Shown here piece after piece: positions 36,321-49,400 of a DNA stretch of 64,000 bases. Source of the stretch: Amoebophrya sp. A120 (taxonomy: Eukaryota; Sar; Dinophyceae; Syndiniales; Amoebophryaceae); assembly GCA_905178155.1 (NCBI GenBank), contig CAJINV010000002.1, positions 4,084,947 through 4,148,946 of the forward strand, read 5' to 3'. A program made the position numbers and the translations under genes. A model generated the notes under the pieces. The model saw only the letters and a program-made list of their open reading frames with translations, was not told where the DNA came from and searched no databases. Numbering within the stretch: the stretch's first letter is position 1; every line of letters begins with the position of its first letter.

Positions 36321-37494
36321 AATTTTTTGCAGTTGCTTTTGCAACGTGATGTTGCATCCATAATTTTCACGTTATGATTTGTCAGCCTGCCTTGATGGTT
36401 GTGGCTTCTTACACTAGTACGATCTTCCGGCAAGAACTTTTTCTCTACCGCTGCAGTCTTTCGCTCTATCATGTGAATTGAAAAAAGTTTCCAAGAATCA
36501 CGGTACGCTCCCATTTTGCTTCAGATTTTTTCGCAAATACATCTTTTGGAGTCAACATTCCTAACTGTTTCTAGAATGTCACGAAAGGGGAAACGCATCA
36601 CGAGCCTGTCGCTCTTACTTCAGAGTAGGGAATTCGAAGATGAAGAATGAATGCAGGCTGCGATCATGATATCTGTTTTTCCTGCCAGATAGTCGGGCAC
36701 ATAGATACGTCTGTCCGAGTAATTCCAAGTTCTTGCGATCAAGAGCTATTCATATTCTATTTTTATGCAGATGCAGAATTTCTTTTTTATGCAGATGCAG
36801 AAGTAACAAGAAAAAGTGTTCACCAGTTTCCGTTCGAGGTGAAACGTGCCGTAGTGCAGCTTCGTAGTTGCTGCCTACTTGCGCCACCTCGGCAAAGAAA
36901 AAAGAAACAGAACAACACGACGAGAGGACGTCGAGAGTAGTACACGATGTCATGGTGTGCTGGTTCAAAATAGATAAGGAAAAAGCAGTTGCGATGAAGT
37001 TCAAAAAAGTTTATAGACATAGAGTTTGTTGTCACGTACTAAGCCTGCAAGGCTGCTCATGAAACAAGTTTACGCTTAAAGCAAGCCAGTAATTGATCTT
37101 TCCCGTTCGTTGATGAGAGAACACGAAAAAAAAAAGCCTGTGCTTCAATGGTATACAGCGACTACGACATAGATGATTAGCGTTTACATTTAGGAAGATA
37201 CCTAGCAAATTATCACGAGTGTGCCTCCATTCATTCGCTCTATTCGATAGCTGAGTAGCAACGTATTCGTACTGTGTGTAGTAGCGACAATAAGAATAAA
37301 TTCTATCCTCTGCTGGTGTGTTCTTTCATAGCGACATCCTGAAACACAAACAATTCAAAGTGGCACAAGAGACAAAGGGCGACACCTGTCATGTCGGAGA
37401 TAAACCACGTGACACATTTATACCGTAGTGACACCCATCACTCCTTAGGTTAGATGACTCTTTTCAACCTTTCGGCCAAAACTCCTAAACCAAC
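36321..37494. other. Intergenic region between genes 5 and 6
   Basis: 1.2 kb without coding signal. The only structure seen is a small direct repeat, TTTTATGCAGATGCAGAA, at 36762-36801. The topoisomerase promoter presumably lies here, but no motif can be named. Confidence 0.5.
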
Positions 37495-40400
37495 ATGCCG
37501 TCGGACCAGAATGTAAAGATGGGTGAAACGAAAATGGAGGACCTTGCAGCTTCCGGGGCCTTATGCTCTGCAAAAGTATCGCACTCGTATAGCAACCATG
37601 CATTGCAAATCTTTTCCTTGAGGTAAATCCGCATTACAAATTGTCTGTCTCATGCTGAGGAAATTTGTAATGCATTTATACGAGTGCGATACTTATTTTG
37701 CAGTTCATAGGCCTCGCCCGTCCAGCCCCCTCCCGTGAAAAGGGCGAAGTTAAATCCGAAGGTAAAAATGGAGACGAAAAACAACGACAAGGCCACCGGT
37801 ATCCTGAGCAAAAACGTCCCCGCCCCATAGTCAAGTTGCAAACTCTGCAACACAAATCCAGAAGTTTTGGGAGCCACGCATGACAAGTTCGTCTCTGTAT
37901 TGTAGTGCATGTTAGCAAGGACAGCCGCATCACAAACCCATCTCCTGATCCTGTTTACAGCATTACAAATACCAAAACAAGACTAGAAATGTTGGCTCTC
38001 ATGGGGATGCGCATTACAAGTCTTTCTGTCTTTGCAAATCTGCATCACAAAGCTAGGGCGGGGACGTTTTTACTCAGGATAGCCACCGGCAGCTCCAAAG
38101 AGAGCGGTGGTGCTGGTGCATCAAATAAGGAGGAACAGCAATATTCCAAAATGACGCACCACGAGCACATTCTAGCCCGGCCAGATACGTACGTGGGGAC
38201 CCGGCAGGAGAGGAAAGAGAAGATGTTCGTGCTGAACGCAGCGGGGGAGAAATTTGAGGAGAGGGTTCTCAGGTATAAGGAAGTTGTTGTACTGCATGGC
38301 GAGAACAATTATTTGTGATGCAAAACTCGCGGCCTGAGGCAAAGGCGTGTAATGCATGAAGACGATGAAGCTCTATACTTTTGCTATCAGGTACTGTCCC
38401 GCCCTGTACAAAATCTTCGACGAGATCCTGGTAAACGCCGCGGACCACATGCAGCGCGACAGCACCTGCGACGAAATCAGAGTTGAGATGGACACGAATA
38501 CCGGGAGAATCTCCGTCGAGAATAACGGGTCCGGGGTCCCGGTGCAAATGCACGATATGGCTTGCTCAGATGTTGCAATCCCAAACGTTACAATAGAATC
38601 TGAAATTTGTCTTGCATAAACAGCATGAGCCTCATACAGAGGCTTGGGCTTTTCGCAATACAAATTTCGCCAGATGATTGATGTCACGGGGTTCCGAAAC
38701 TTGTCATGCGCGCTCCTGTGGCAGTAGGCCAGATGTTGCGCATTTTGCAACACAAATTTCAGATTGTAGTATTGTAACGTTTGAGATGGTAACACCTGAG
38801 CGGGTTATACACGAGGAACAGAAAATCTACATTCCAGAGTTGATTTTCGGCAACTTACTCGCCGGTGATAATTTTAACGACGACAAGCAAAGAGTAACCG
38901 GGGGTAGGAACGGGTACGGTTATGCAAGAAAAAAATTGTGTAAGTGTAACTCTGTAATGCAGAACATGCAACATAGTATACACCTGTCATGCCAGACAGC
39001 CATGAAGTCCTCTTTTCCTGTGTGTTTTCCCTTACAATCCACGCATGGCAGGTTTTCTCTGTAGTCATGTAGAGCAAATTTGTGATGCTGTCAGCCAAAG
39101 AACAAAGTTACACTAACACAGTTTTTTTCTTGGATAACGGTGCGAAGTTGACGAATATCTTCTCTTCCCGGTTTATGCGAGTGTCAGGATCGAAATCAAC
39201 AAAATCGAAAAACTTGTAATGCATAAAATGTATGGCACGCGAGGCCTGTATTGCGGGGCAGGCAAATGAGGCCGATTGTGAGCCTGTTTAGGGGTATGGA
39301 AGTGCTGCAAAAGTGGCTTGACAGGAGCAGCCTTCTCTGCGCAAACAGCATGACAGACTGGATTTGGGTGCTCCCGAAATTTGTCATGCGCCACTTGGAA
39401 ACTGAGGCTCCAACTGACATCGATTTTGTGCATCACAAATCTTTCGATATTGTGAATTTCGATTCTGACACTTCCATACGGTTCGAGTTGGAGACGGTGT
39501 GTTTACGACACTTGAAGTCCTATAAGCAGGTCTGGACCAACAACATGAAGAACAAATCGGAACCGGAAATCGTGGACTTCTCAAAACCTGAACACGCCGA
39601 GAACACGCCGACGGAAGCGATGACGAAGATCACGTTTTACCCGGATTGGCACTACTTCCCGCAATCTGGTTTGACGGAGGACACGGCGGCTCTGTTTCAG
39701 AAACGGGTCTACGACATCGCCGGGTCGACGGATAAAAGAGCGAAGATTTTTCTGAACAAGAAGGAATTGCCGATTAGAACGTTTGAGGATTTTGTGAAGA
39801 TGCACATACCAGAAAATAATGTTGCTCCAGCACAACAAGCAGCCGCAACTTCTTCTGAGCAACTACCCGCACCAGCGGGGGCTGCTGCTGTGGTCACAGC
39901 CGGGCAATCCTCATCCTCCAGCTCCTCTACGAACGCAAAGACTTTTCCTATCGTGCCAGTGAAACAAGAAGCAGACGTGGACGACCGCTCCTCCGCCGCA
40001 TCCACGATGAACAACGACAATATCACGAACCCAGACTCTATGACAGTCCACAACTCCGCCCCCTCCCCCTCATCTTCTGTGTCGCATGAGCAGCAATACA
40101 AGCGTCAGCGTTAGTCCAGGTTTTACATGACAAATTTTGACAGGAGTCTAGTAGTGCTATTTGGGCTGCTGCCAGAACTTGTCATGCAAACAGTGCCCAG
40201 AGCCCAGGCGTAAGTTGGGCATTTTGCATGACAAATGAGGGAAAGGGGGAGTTGTGCACTCTCATAATTTCCCTAGCCGTCGGCCCGGGGACCTACGCCG
40301 GGACCGTGGTGACGACTGGAACCGTCGAAACTGCGACCAACACAACTTTGGAGAAAACCGCCGCGGACAACGAGGTGGACGAAAACGAAAAAGTCCACGG

Positions 40401-43400
40401 GATTTTTGCCCGCGAGGTGCTTACCTACCCCTCCGCACGGGATTTCAACGGGAAGGCATCAAAGAAAGCGATCGAACTGAAGTGGGAGGTGATCTTAGCC
40501 TACAACACGTTTGACGAGTTTAAGCAAATTTCCTTCGTAAATTCGATCCGAACCTACAAGGGCGGGTCGCACGTGCAGTGGATAAAAGAACAAGTCCGGA
40601 ACATTATCAAAAACAAGTGTTTGAAAGAAGCCGGGAAGAAGAAAATTAAGAAGGATTTGATCAAAGACTCCGACATCGACGGCGAAATTTACATGTTTGT
40701 GAACGCGTTGATTGTCAACCCGCAGTTTGATTCCCAGTCCAAGGAAACTTTGAACACGAAACGGGACCAGTTTAAAACCGACACCGTTTTATCCGACCAG
40801 TTTAACGCGGAGGTCGAAGATTGCGCAATTATCGACACAATTCTGTCCTACGCGAGCGCGGCTGGGGAGGGGGAAGCGGCGAAGGCGTTTGCAGTGGACC
40901 GGAAAGAGCGGGGAGACGACGCTGGGTGGAATTTCGGGGGGAGGGCGAGAAGGTATAGAAAAGTGGACTATATTGATATTCTGAGCTGTGAGTTCTTTGT
41001 CATGCGGGATGAACTTGTAATGGAAAGTTGTGCTTGGCATGTCGACCATTCCCCAACATGACAGAACCACAAAGTGAAAACCCTGTATCTAATATCAGGC
41101 TCCAAGACGTCCCGAAGCTGGAAGACGCGAACCTCGCCGGCACAAAGCGGTCTAAGGAGTGCACGTTGATCCTCACCGAGGGTGACAGTGCGAAAGCGTT
41201 GGCGGTTGCCGGTCTGTCCATTGTCGGAAGGGATCTTTACGGCGTATTTCCCCTCCGCGGTAAGCCGATGAACGTGAGGGATGCGGCGATCAAGGATGTC
41301 ACGAAAAATAACGAGGTGAAGCAGATCATGAAAATTCTTGGCGTGAATCCCTTCGACAAGTCGAAAATCCCGAAAATCGACGACATATGCAATGCAACAG
41401 CATCGTACTAGTATGAATTGCATTGGAAATTAGCTGCCCAGCATTACATATTAAATTTGTAATGCTGATTTGCCTTGAAAAAGAGATTTGTAATGTATAA
41501 ATGCAATTACAACTACTACGAGTACGATACTTTTGCACAGGATACGACATGCGGTACGGCTCTGTGATGGTGATGGCCGATCAGGATCTGGACGGTTCGC
41601 ACATCAAGGGGCTCTTGTTGAACATGTTCCAGACCTATTTTCCCCAGCTGTTGCACGACTTCGAGCACAATTTTCTGAAGGAATTCATCACCCCGATCGT
41701 GAAGGCAAGCAAGAAGCAGCCAAATGGGGAGGTGGAAGTGAAAGAGTTTTACTCGCTGATCAGCTACGAAGCGTGGCGACAAGAAACGGACGGGGGGAAG
41801 GGCTGGGAGTTCAAGTACATCTACATAGTGCGGCTCTGGTTTCTGTTGCTCAACATTATCTGCATGGAGGTTGCATTTTGATGACGCGCAAATTCTCAAA
41901 TAATTGCATGCTGTACTACCTCAGATGTTGTGGTGTCCTTTTCCTTCAGATGCTGCGTTCTAAGGGGTGTGGCGGAACTGGGTAGGGTGTGCCCCTGGAG
42001 CTATCTAGGCTCAGTATCAGTTCGCTACGCGGAGTCGTCCTGGATTGCGTGGTGCTCTTGGGGCTAGGCTGCTATGCCCATGGGCTGTGGCCCACTGATG
42101 TGGTTTTTAGGAATGTTATCCGCCTCTGCGCGGCGATTGGCGGTGGTCGAGGGCTCGCAGGTCGGTCCTCCGGTCCCTCTTTGGTTCGCCCGAATTCATC
42201 TTGTCAGTTCTCTTCCCTGGGTTCTTCGGGCCGCCTGCGCTGCGGCGTGTGGGGAGGGGCCTTGAGGCATCCTTGTAGGCTGTCTCTACGGTGAGGGACC
42301 GAGACGCCCTTGCCCTCTCTCCTCCGATCACGCCATAGGGCGCGTCGGGTTGATGGTTCAGATTGATAGGACGATAGGAACGAAGCGAAATGCATGCTGT
42401 ACTACCTCAGATGTTGTGGTGTCCTTTTCCTTCAGATGCTGCGTTCAAGTTGAAACCAGCGCGAGAATTTCGCAAACGGGGCGCGCGTGGACGCGTGGGC
42501 CACAAAGGGCCCGCCTTCATTCTGAAGCTGTTTCTTTTTGAGAAACAAGGGGCCTACATTCCGTCCAGAAACGGGACGAGAAGAACGCGCTTTGTGACTT
42601 CGGAAGAGTTTTCATTTTGGAAGACTTCTCACTCCGGTCCGTTTCCCGCAGGGCTTCGAACAGCGGAGTGAGAGGTCAGCGACCTTCCGCTTCTGAAGCA
42701 TTTTCATTCTGGAAAAGTGAGAAATCACTGATTTCTCACTTCTGAAAAGTTTCCATTTTGAAAAAAGTGAGAAGTCACTGACTTCTCACTTCTGAAAAAT
42801 TTTCATTTGGGAAAAGTGAGAAATCACTGATTTCTCACTCTGTTTCTCGAACACCTTCGAGAAACGGAGTGAGAAATCAGTGATTTCTCACTTGTGAAAA
42901 ATTCTCACTCCGGAGTCGGAGTCGCGTGTACTCTTTCCAGAGTGAGAATTTTTCAAAAGTGAGAAATCACTGATTTCTCACTTCTTTTCCCTAAGCCTTT
43001 CGGAATGTGTAGTGACTTGTCACTCCGAGTGAAAACACCGCTGAGCTTTCACTTGGTTTTTTGAGTGTCTTCTGGAGGCAGACTGAAAGCTCGCTGCGTG
43101 CGAAAAGTTGGTGGAGTTTCACTCTCCCACTTTTCCAGCCTATTCGCAAAACGGAGCGAAAAAGCGCGGGCTTTTTATTTCCTTCCTGAGGGGTTCTTTG
43201 GGCGAGCCCGGAGTGCAAAGTCAACGCGTTTTCGCTTTTGTTGACAGCGCGCAAAGTCAGCCGGTTTTGATCGCCCGCCTAGGGAGATTTGTTTTGTGCC
43301 GCCGATCTTCGTGCTGCTGCAGATGTTTGCTAAGCTTCAAAAGAACTACACCAGCGCGCCAAACCGATCGACTTGGCATGAATTGCGTCCCCCGAGGGCG

Positions 43401-46400
43401 TTCGGAGAAGTTTTCCGGCGAAAAGGGGGGGGCTTTTGCGAGTCATGAATAATTGCATGCTGTACTACCTCAGATGTTGTGGTGTCCTTTTCCTTCAGAT
43501 GCTGCGTTCAAGTCAGCCATAGACGGACCGCTCTTTTCGCTCGATCAATGGGAGCAACATCGCCACGGAAGCCTTTACTTTGGGTGCGCTGTATTGCATG
43601 CCAAAAGCAAAAACGGCACTGCGCGCGCCAGCACTGACAGGGGCTGCAGGCTGCCCTTGCATAGGGCGCAGAACTACTGTAGGCCCCCTTCGCACCTGCT
43701 CGCGCGCTCTGTTAGTTTGAATTGCAGTGGCTGGCGCGCTCTGCTTTGTTTCTGTGCTGAAGCAAAACAATGATGGGCGGTAGCGGGGTCATGGGGTGGG
43801 GGAGGCGGGGCTTTCTCTTGAATGATTCACGGACGGGCAGCGTTTTTTTGCCTTTTCTGAGGATATTCATTCGGGAGCCGGCTCTTGTTGTGAATTTTCG
43901 CAAGAAGCGCTGCTTTTCTGGATCCCGATTTTGAATCATTCAGCGGCCGGGAGCAAGCGGCCGGGCCTTGCTTCCCTTTTTTTTGCCTCTAGGCACACAC
44001 GCCGCAGGCCTGGGCAGAAGCCTGGCGCACACGCTGCCAGATTGCATTCCAGGCGCAGAACTACCTTGCTTACCGTCTAGGTATGGGGTGCGTCTTGTTC
44101 TGAGTTGCAGAACGAAGAAAAACCTTGCAGGCGGCGGCAACGAAGCCAAGGCGGGCACGTAGCTGCGCGCGCAGGCACGTAGCGACGCCTATACTTCTTC
44201 TCCCCGGTGCTTGTTGGCGCAGCTACGATGCGCCGATGAAACAATGCGCAACTATTTCCGCGTGCCGGAGGCGGAGGCCGCTGCCACGCCTCAGACCTCC
44301 GCTGGCGCCGTTGGCGTTGCTTTTTTTGCCGCGCCTGCTCGGTAGTTGCCGGCGGCGGATCCTAGTTGTGGGTCTGCCATAAACAGCGACTGTTTTGAAA
44401 CTCAGGGCGTGGCTGTTGAACCCGGAAAACGTCGGCTTCGGTGTCGGTGACGGGCGTGTTTGAAAAAATCATTCTTCTGCAAAGTGTAAATATTCACGGC
44501 CGATTTTGAATATATTCAAAATAGATCCATGAAGCTAAATGGACTTTGTCCCTTCATGCGCTGCCTCAGATGTTGTGGTGTCCTTTTCCTTCAGATGCTG
44601 CGTTCAAGGTGGAAGGTGCTGCCATTCTTCTGGTGCATTTCTCCCCCTGCCGCCGCTCTGATGTCTGCATCGGCAGAGTTGGATGCAGAAGATAGCAGAT
44701 GGACAGCACTTGCGTTTGGGTTTTTCGGTTTGGTCAAGGCAACAAGTCCATCCGAACCCGCAAGCTTTGTCTTTTGGGGCTAATGAGAAAACATCTCCAA
44801 CATGGAAACTGCCCCACGTGGCTTACACCATTGCGGGCGCTTCTTCTCATTGGCTTGGTATTCGAAAAATGTCTGCTACAAACCCTACCAGAAAGTATCG
44901 CGCGATGCTAGCGAACGCTGTTACAGGTTCCGGCAGTTTCTGGGTAGAGGTATCCCGCGATAACGCGGAGGGCTCAGGTCTGTACCTAACGAATTTGGGG
45001 GCATTAGGAGTTTCATTTGTCTGATTTGTCTTTTGCGCTGGGATTTATTTCTCAATGACAAGTTGGTGGCCGAAGTTTCTACTCGTAATCGCAAAAGCAA
45101 ACTCGAGTAAGGCACCAAGCGAGTTCTGCAGCTGTTTCTGCTTTTCGCACATTTTCGCTTTTCGCGCATGACAAACAGGGGCAACACTTTTGCGCTTGGG
45201 TGCAACCATCGCAATTGCACGCAACCACCGCCAAAGCTGTTGCTTACAGCTTGAAGAAGAGCGCTCTGCCGATGGGATCATCGGTCAGAATGAGTTAACC
45301 GCAGGGGAGTGGGGATCTAGGATGCACAAGATGCGTCTGCCGCCCCAGAGATGGGAGCGTAGGCATTTCCTAGACTAAGAATAGGGAGCGATGATAGCCG
45401 CAGCGCTATTCTTTCGCTAATTACCCCTAGCAGCCTTCATGCCTTCAGCATTGTTTGCTTCGCATATGTTTTGCGAACGAATAAAAGCACTCCGACTACG
45501 CGTATATTCTTAGCCTACTAAATGCTATCGCGATTGCGCGTTTTCGAATCTCGGTCAGAAGATTCGACTGTCAAAAGCCAGCAAGAGATGGGAAGCGCAA
45601 GCTACTCAGGACGGATCGCGCCTTGATCCAAGTCCAGAGTAGGGTCGCTGCATCTGCTTGTAAGAGCTCAGAAGTTTGCATTTTAGGCAAGACACATTTG
45701 CCAAGACATGAGCAGCGCGCTCATTGTAGACTTTACCAGTTTCCTAGGTTGCCTGCCGTGGGCCCCATTATAGCTAGACCGTCAGCACCAGCAGCAGCTG
45801 AGTGCAGCACTTGCTTTCAAGTGCAGCGTGAGCATCTCTGACTCATTTGATCAGGAGCAGGGGAGTGTATTGCGCAGCAACCTGTCTCGGACTAGAGCAG
45901 TTGCTAGCATGCTCCTGAGATCAATGAGATCGAAGAGATAGGCTCTAAGTATACCGATAGGTAGACGATCAAATACTAGCCTAGAGGGGTCACGCGAGTA
46001 GGATCACAGTACTAGAATCACTAGGACCACATGGGTCCTCACATGGGTCACACACTACACCACTAGGATGGTGACAGGATGATAACCATGACAATGGTAA
46101 CAATGTACAACACAGTGCCAGAATGGCTTCTGGTCTACGGGCCAGTAGCTGGAAGAATAAAAAGCCTTTTCTCTCCGTAGTACCTACTAGGTAGGTGCTT
46201 AGATAGTAACTCTGTTCTCTATCTTCGGACAGCATGCTAGTGAGCATGCCTAGTCCCTGACGCTTGAGACGTCCACATCAGATGTTGTGGTGTCCTTTTC
46301 CTTCAGATGCTGCGTTCAAGTTGAAACCAATTACCGAAAAAACTATCAGGTACTACAAGGGTCTGGGTACGTCGACCTCCAAAGAAGCGAAAGCCTACTT

Positions 46401-49400
46401 CTCCGACCTTCCAAAGCACAAAATCGAGATTGTGTACGGAGACAAAGTCGGAAAAGAAGTCACGGTGGAGGATGAGACTGATCAAGAAAAAGAACCAAAT
46501 AACCCACAGCAAGCAGGACAGAAGATGAAAACGGTCTACGAAGACGACGACTTAGTCGACATGGTTTTTCGCAGCAACCGCGCGGATGACCGGAAAGACT
46601 GGATGAATGCAGCGGACGACACACTCGCGCTGGATACGTCCTCTGGGACCATCACGTATCCAGGAAAAAAACTGTGTAAGTGTAACTTTCTTGGAGGAAC
46701 AGCATCACAAATTTGTTCTGCATGACAGAGAAAACCTCTCATGCGTGGTTTGTAGGGGAAAACACAAGTAAAAAGAGGATTTCATGCTTGTCTGGCATGA
46801 CAGGTGTAACTCTGTTGCATGTTCTGCATGACAGAGTTACACTTACACACTTTTTTTCTTGCATATCACGGTGAAAAATTTCATTAACCGCGAGATGGTC
46901 CAGTTTTCCAAATACGACTTGCGGAGAGCGTATCAAATGGAAAAAATGTCTGGGTCTGGAAACTTGTGATGCTGGGCGCCGTCTCATGATGAGGCTACAA
47001 ATGCTGGCTCAGCATGACAAGTTTCTGAGCTCCTAGGTGTTGCCTATTCTGCATGACAAACTGCGCTTTTGCATCACAGAAAAACGGAGCTCTTGGGTAA
47101 CGTGCATGACAGATCTAAGAGTCATGCCAGACAAGCATGACAAACATGAATTCTTCCAGACCCAGACACTTTTACAATCCATAGAGCGATTCCGAGTGTA
47201 ATTGACGGATTTAAACCATCGCAAAGGAAGATTCTCTTCGCCTGTTTCAAGCGGAAATTGACGTCCGACATCAAAGTCGCACAATTATCCGGCTACGTGT
47301 CCGAAAAAGCGGCCTACCACCACGGCGAGGTCTCGCTGCAGGGGGCGATTGTGAAATTAGCGCAGAATTTCGTGGGGGCGAACAACATAAACCTCCTTGT
47401 TCCCTCCGGTCAGTTTGGAACAAGGTTAGAGGGCGGCGACGACCATGCGAGTAGTCGTTACATCTTCACGAGGTTAGCGAGGACCGCGCGCGCTATTTTC
47501 CCAGAGCAGGACGACGCAATTTTGGATTACAACAACGAGGAGGGTTTGTCCATAGAACCGGTCTGCTACTACCCCATCATACCCATCGTCCTTGCGAATG
47601 GCGCCAACGGCATCGGCACCGGTTGGTCAACGCAAATCCCGCAGTTCAATCCGCGCGAAATCATCAAAAACGTGCGGAACTACATCGAGAAAAAGCCGTT
47701 TCAGGACATGAAACCCTGGTACCGGGGGTTCAACGGCTCTTTAGAGCTGAAGGGCGGGGAGTCCGCGTTTCTCGGTTTGGACAACACGGGCGAAGCGCAG
47801 ATGCTGCAGAGCTCGGCCTTGGTGTACGAGAACAAGGGGATAATACGGGAGACAAGCAGAACCTCGCTGGCAATCACGGAATTGCCGGTAGGGACGTGGA
47901 CCAGGAAATATAAGGAGAAGTTGCAGGAGATGCTGAAAAAGGACGAGAAGGATACCGATTATCTGATCGCGGATATGAAGGAGCACCACACGGATAACAC
48001 AGTTCACTTCGTGCTACAACTCACCCCTGAGAAGATGCTACAAGCGAGACAGGTCGGGTTGTACAAGCAGTTCTCCCTAGCCGGCCAGATCTCCATATGC
48101 AAGAAAAAAACTGTGTTAAGTGTAAATCTGTGATGCAGAAAATGCAAAACAGTTACACTTGTCATGTTGGAAGTGCGTCATAGGCTACTATCATACGCGT
48201 TTCCACGTACTAGCTGCGCATGACAGGTTTTCCCTGCAATACAAAACGAATTTGTGATGCTGCTCTTCCTACAAAGTTACACTTACACAGTTTTTTTCCT
48301 GGATACTTCATGAGCAACATGCACTGCTTCGACAAACAGCACCAGAAAATCCGGAAATATGAGTCCCTCAACGAGATTCTGCTGGAATTTTGCGAAGAAC
48401 GGGAGCGGATTTATTTGAAAAGAAAAGCGTATTTGTTAAGGAAGAAGGAGCAGGAGATTTTGGAAATGTTTTCGAAATCCGTGTTTATCAAACTTGTTCT
48501 CGACGACGAGATTGATTTGGAGAAGAAATCCCAAGCGGAACTCGCGGTGGAATTGGAACAGAGGAAGTTTCCGAAATGGAAAGAAATCCACCCGGCGGAT
48601 TTTGAAATGTTCGAGGAAATCACGAAGAAGAAATTCACGCCGCGGGAGGAGATTGGAAAAATGCGACAAAATATCGACGCAACTACCGCTGTACAATCCG
48701 ATTACAGCTACTTGTTGAAGATGAAGGTCCACCAGCTGTCCGAGGAGAAAGCGGCGCAGCTACTGCAGCAATTACAGCAGAAGGAAGCGCAAGCGGACGC
48801 GATTAGGAAAACGGAAATAAGCTCTATGTGGTTAGGAGATTTGAAGACGTTAGAATCCGCGTTGGACGAGCAGGATAAAGAAGACGGGAAAGAAATCGCG
48901 CAGGCGATGAAAATATCAAATGCAAAAATGTCTGGGTCTGGAAGATTGCCAGGCTTGTCATGCATATTTTGCATGAGTTGTGATGCCTGTAATGCATGGC
49001 CTCGCATCAGAGATTACGCGAGGGCTTTCTGATGCTCATACAGCATGAGAAATGCTCTCTCCGCGTAGCACGAATTGCACCTCTTTTGCTGTTCATGCAA
49101 TACAGATTTTATGTAGAGTCCAAAGGTAGCATCACAAGTCGCGTCCTTCCAGACCCAGACATATTTGCAATGCATAGAAAATGAACCGAAAGATTGGAGA
49201 TAGCGAGGACATGACCAACCACCCGTGTTGTCTGGCCCTGAATAGTGAATCCGGGAAGATAAAGCAGATTCTGCGACAAAAATTAGTCAGTCGAGCGCAC
49301 GGGAAAAATAAACAGGGAAAACAGTTTCTGCTGAAAGAGGGGTTTGCGGTGCCCGATGGGGAGAAGCTGAAACTGTTGGGTTGTCACAACTTCGACACAA

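Larger units (their letters stand above)
41815..46349 (+). other. Giant 4.5-kb GT-AG intron of TOP2
   Basis: Donor GTACATCTACATAG and acceptor AAACTATCAG join GWEFK to YYKGLGTSTSKEA exactly as in other type II enzymes. Five copies of a roughly 50-bp segment that itself looks like a 3-prime splice site (TGTCCTTTTCCTTCAGATGC) divide the intron into segments of different base composition. The probable ancestral intron is only about 170 bp (start plus the last repeat and tail). It contains a palindrome array and a GC-rich part (43.9-44.4 kb), with no gene. Confidence 0.85.
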
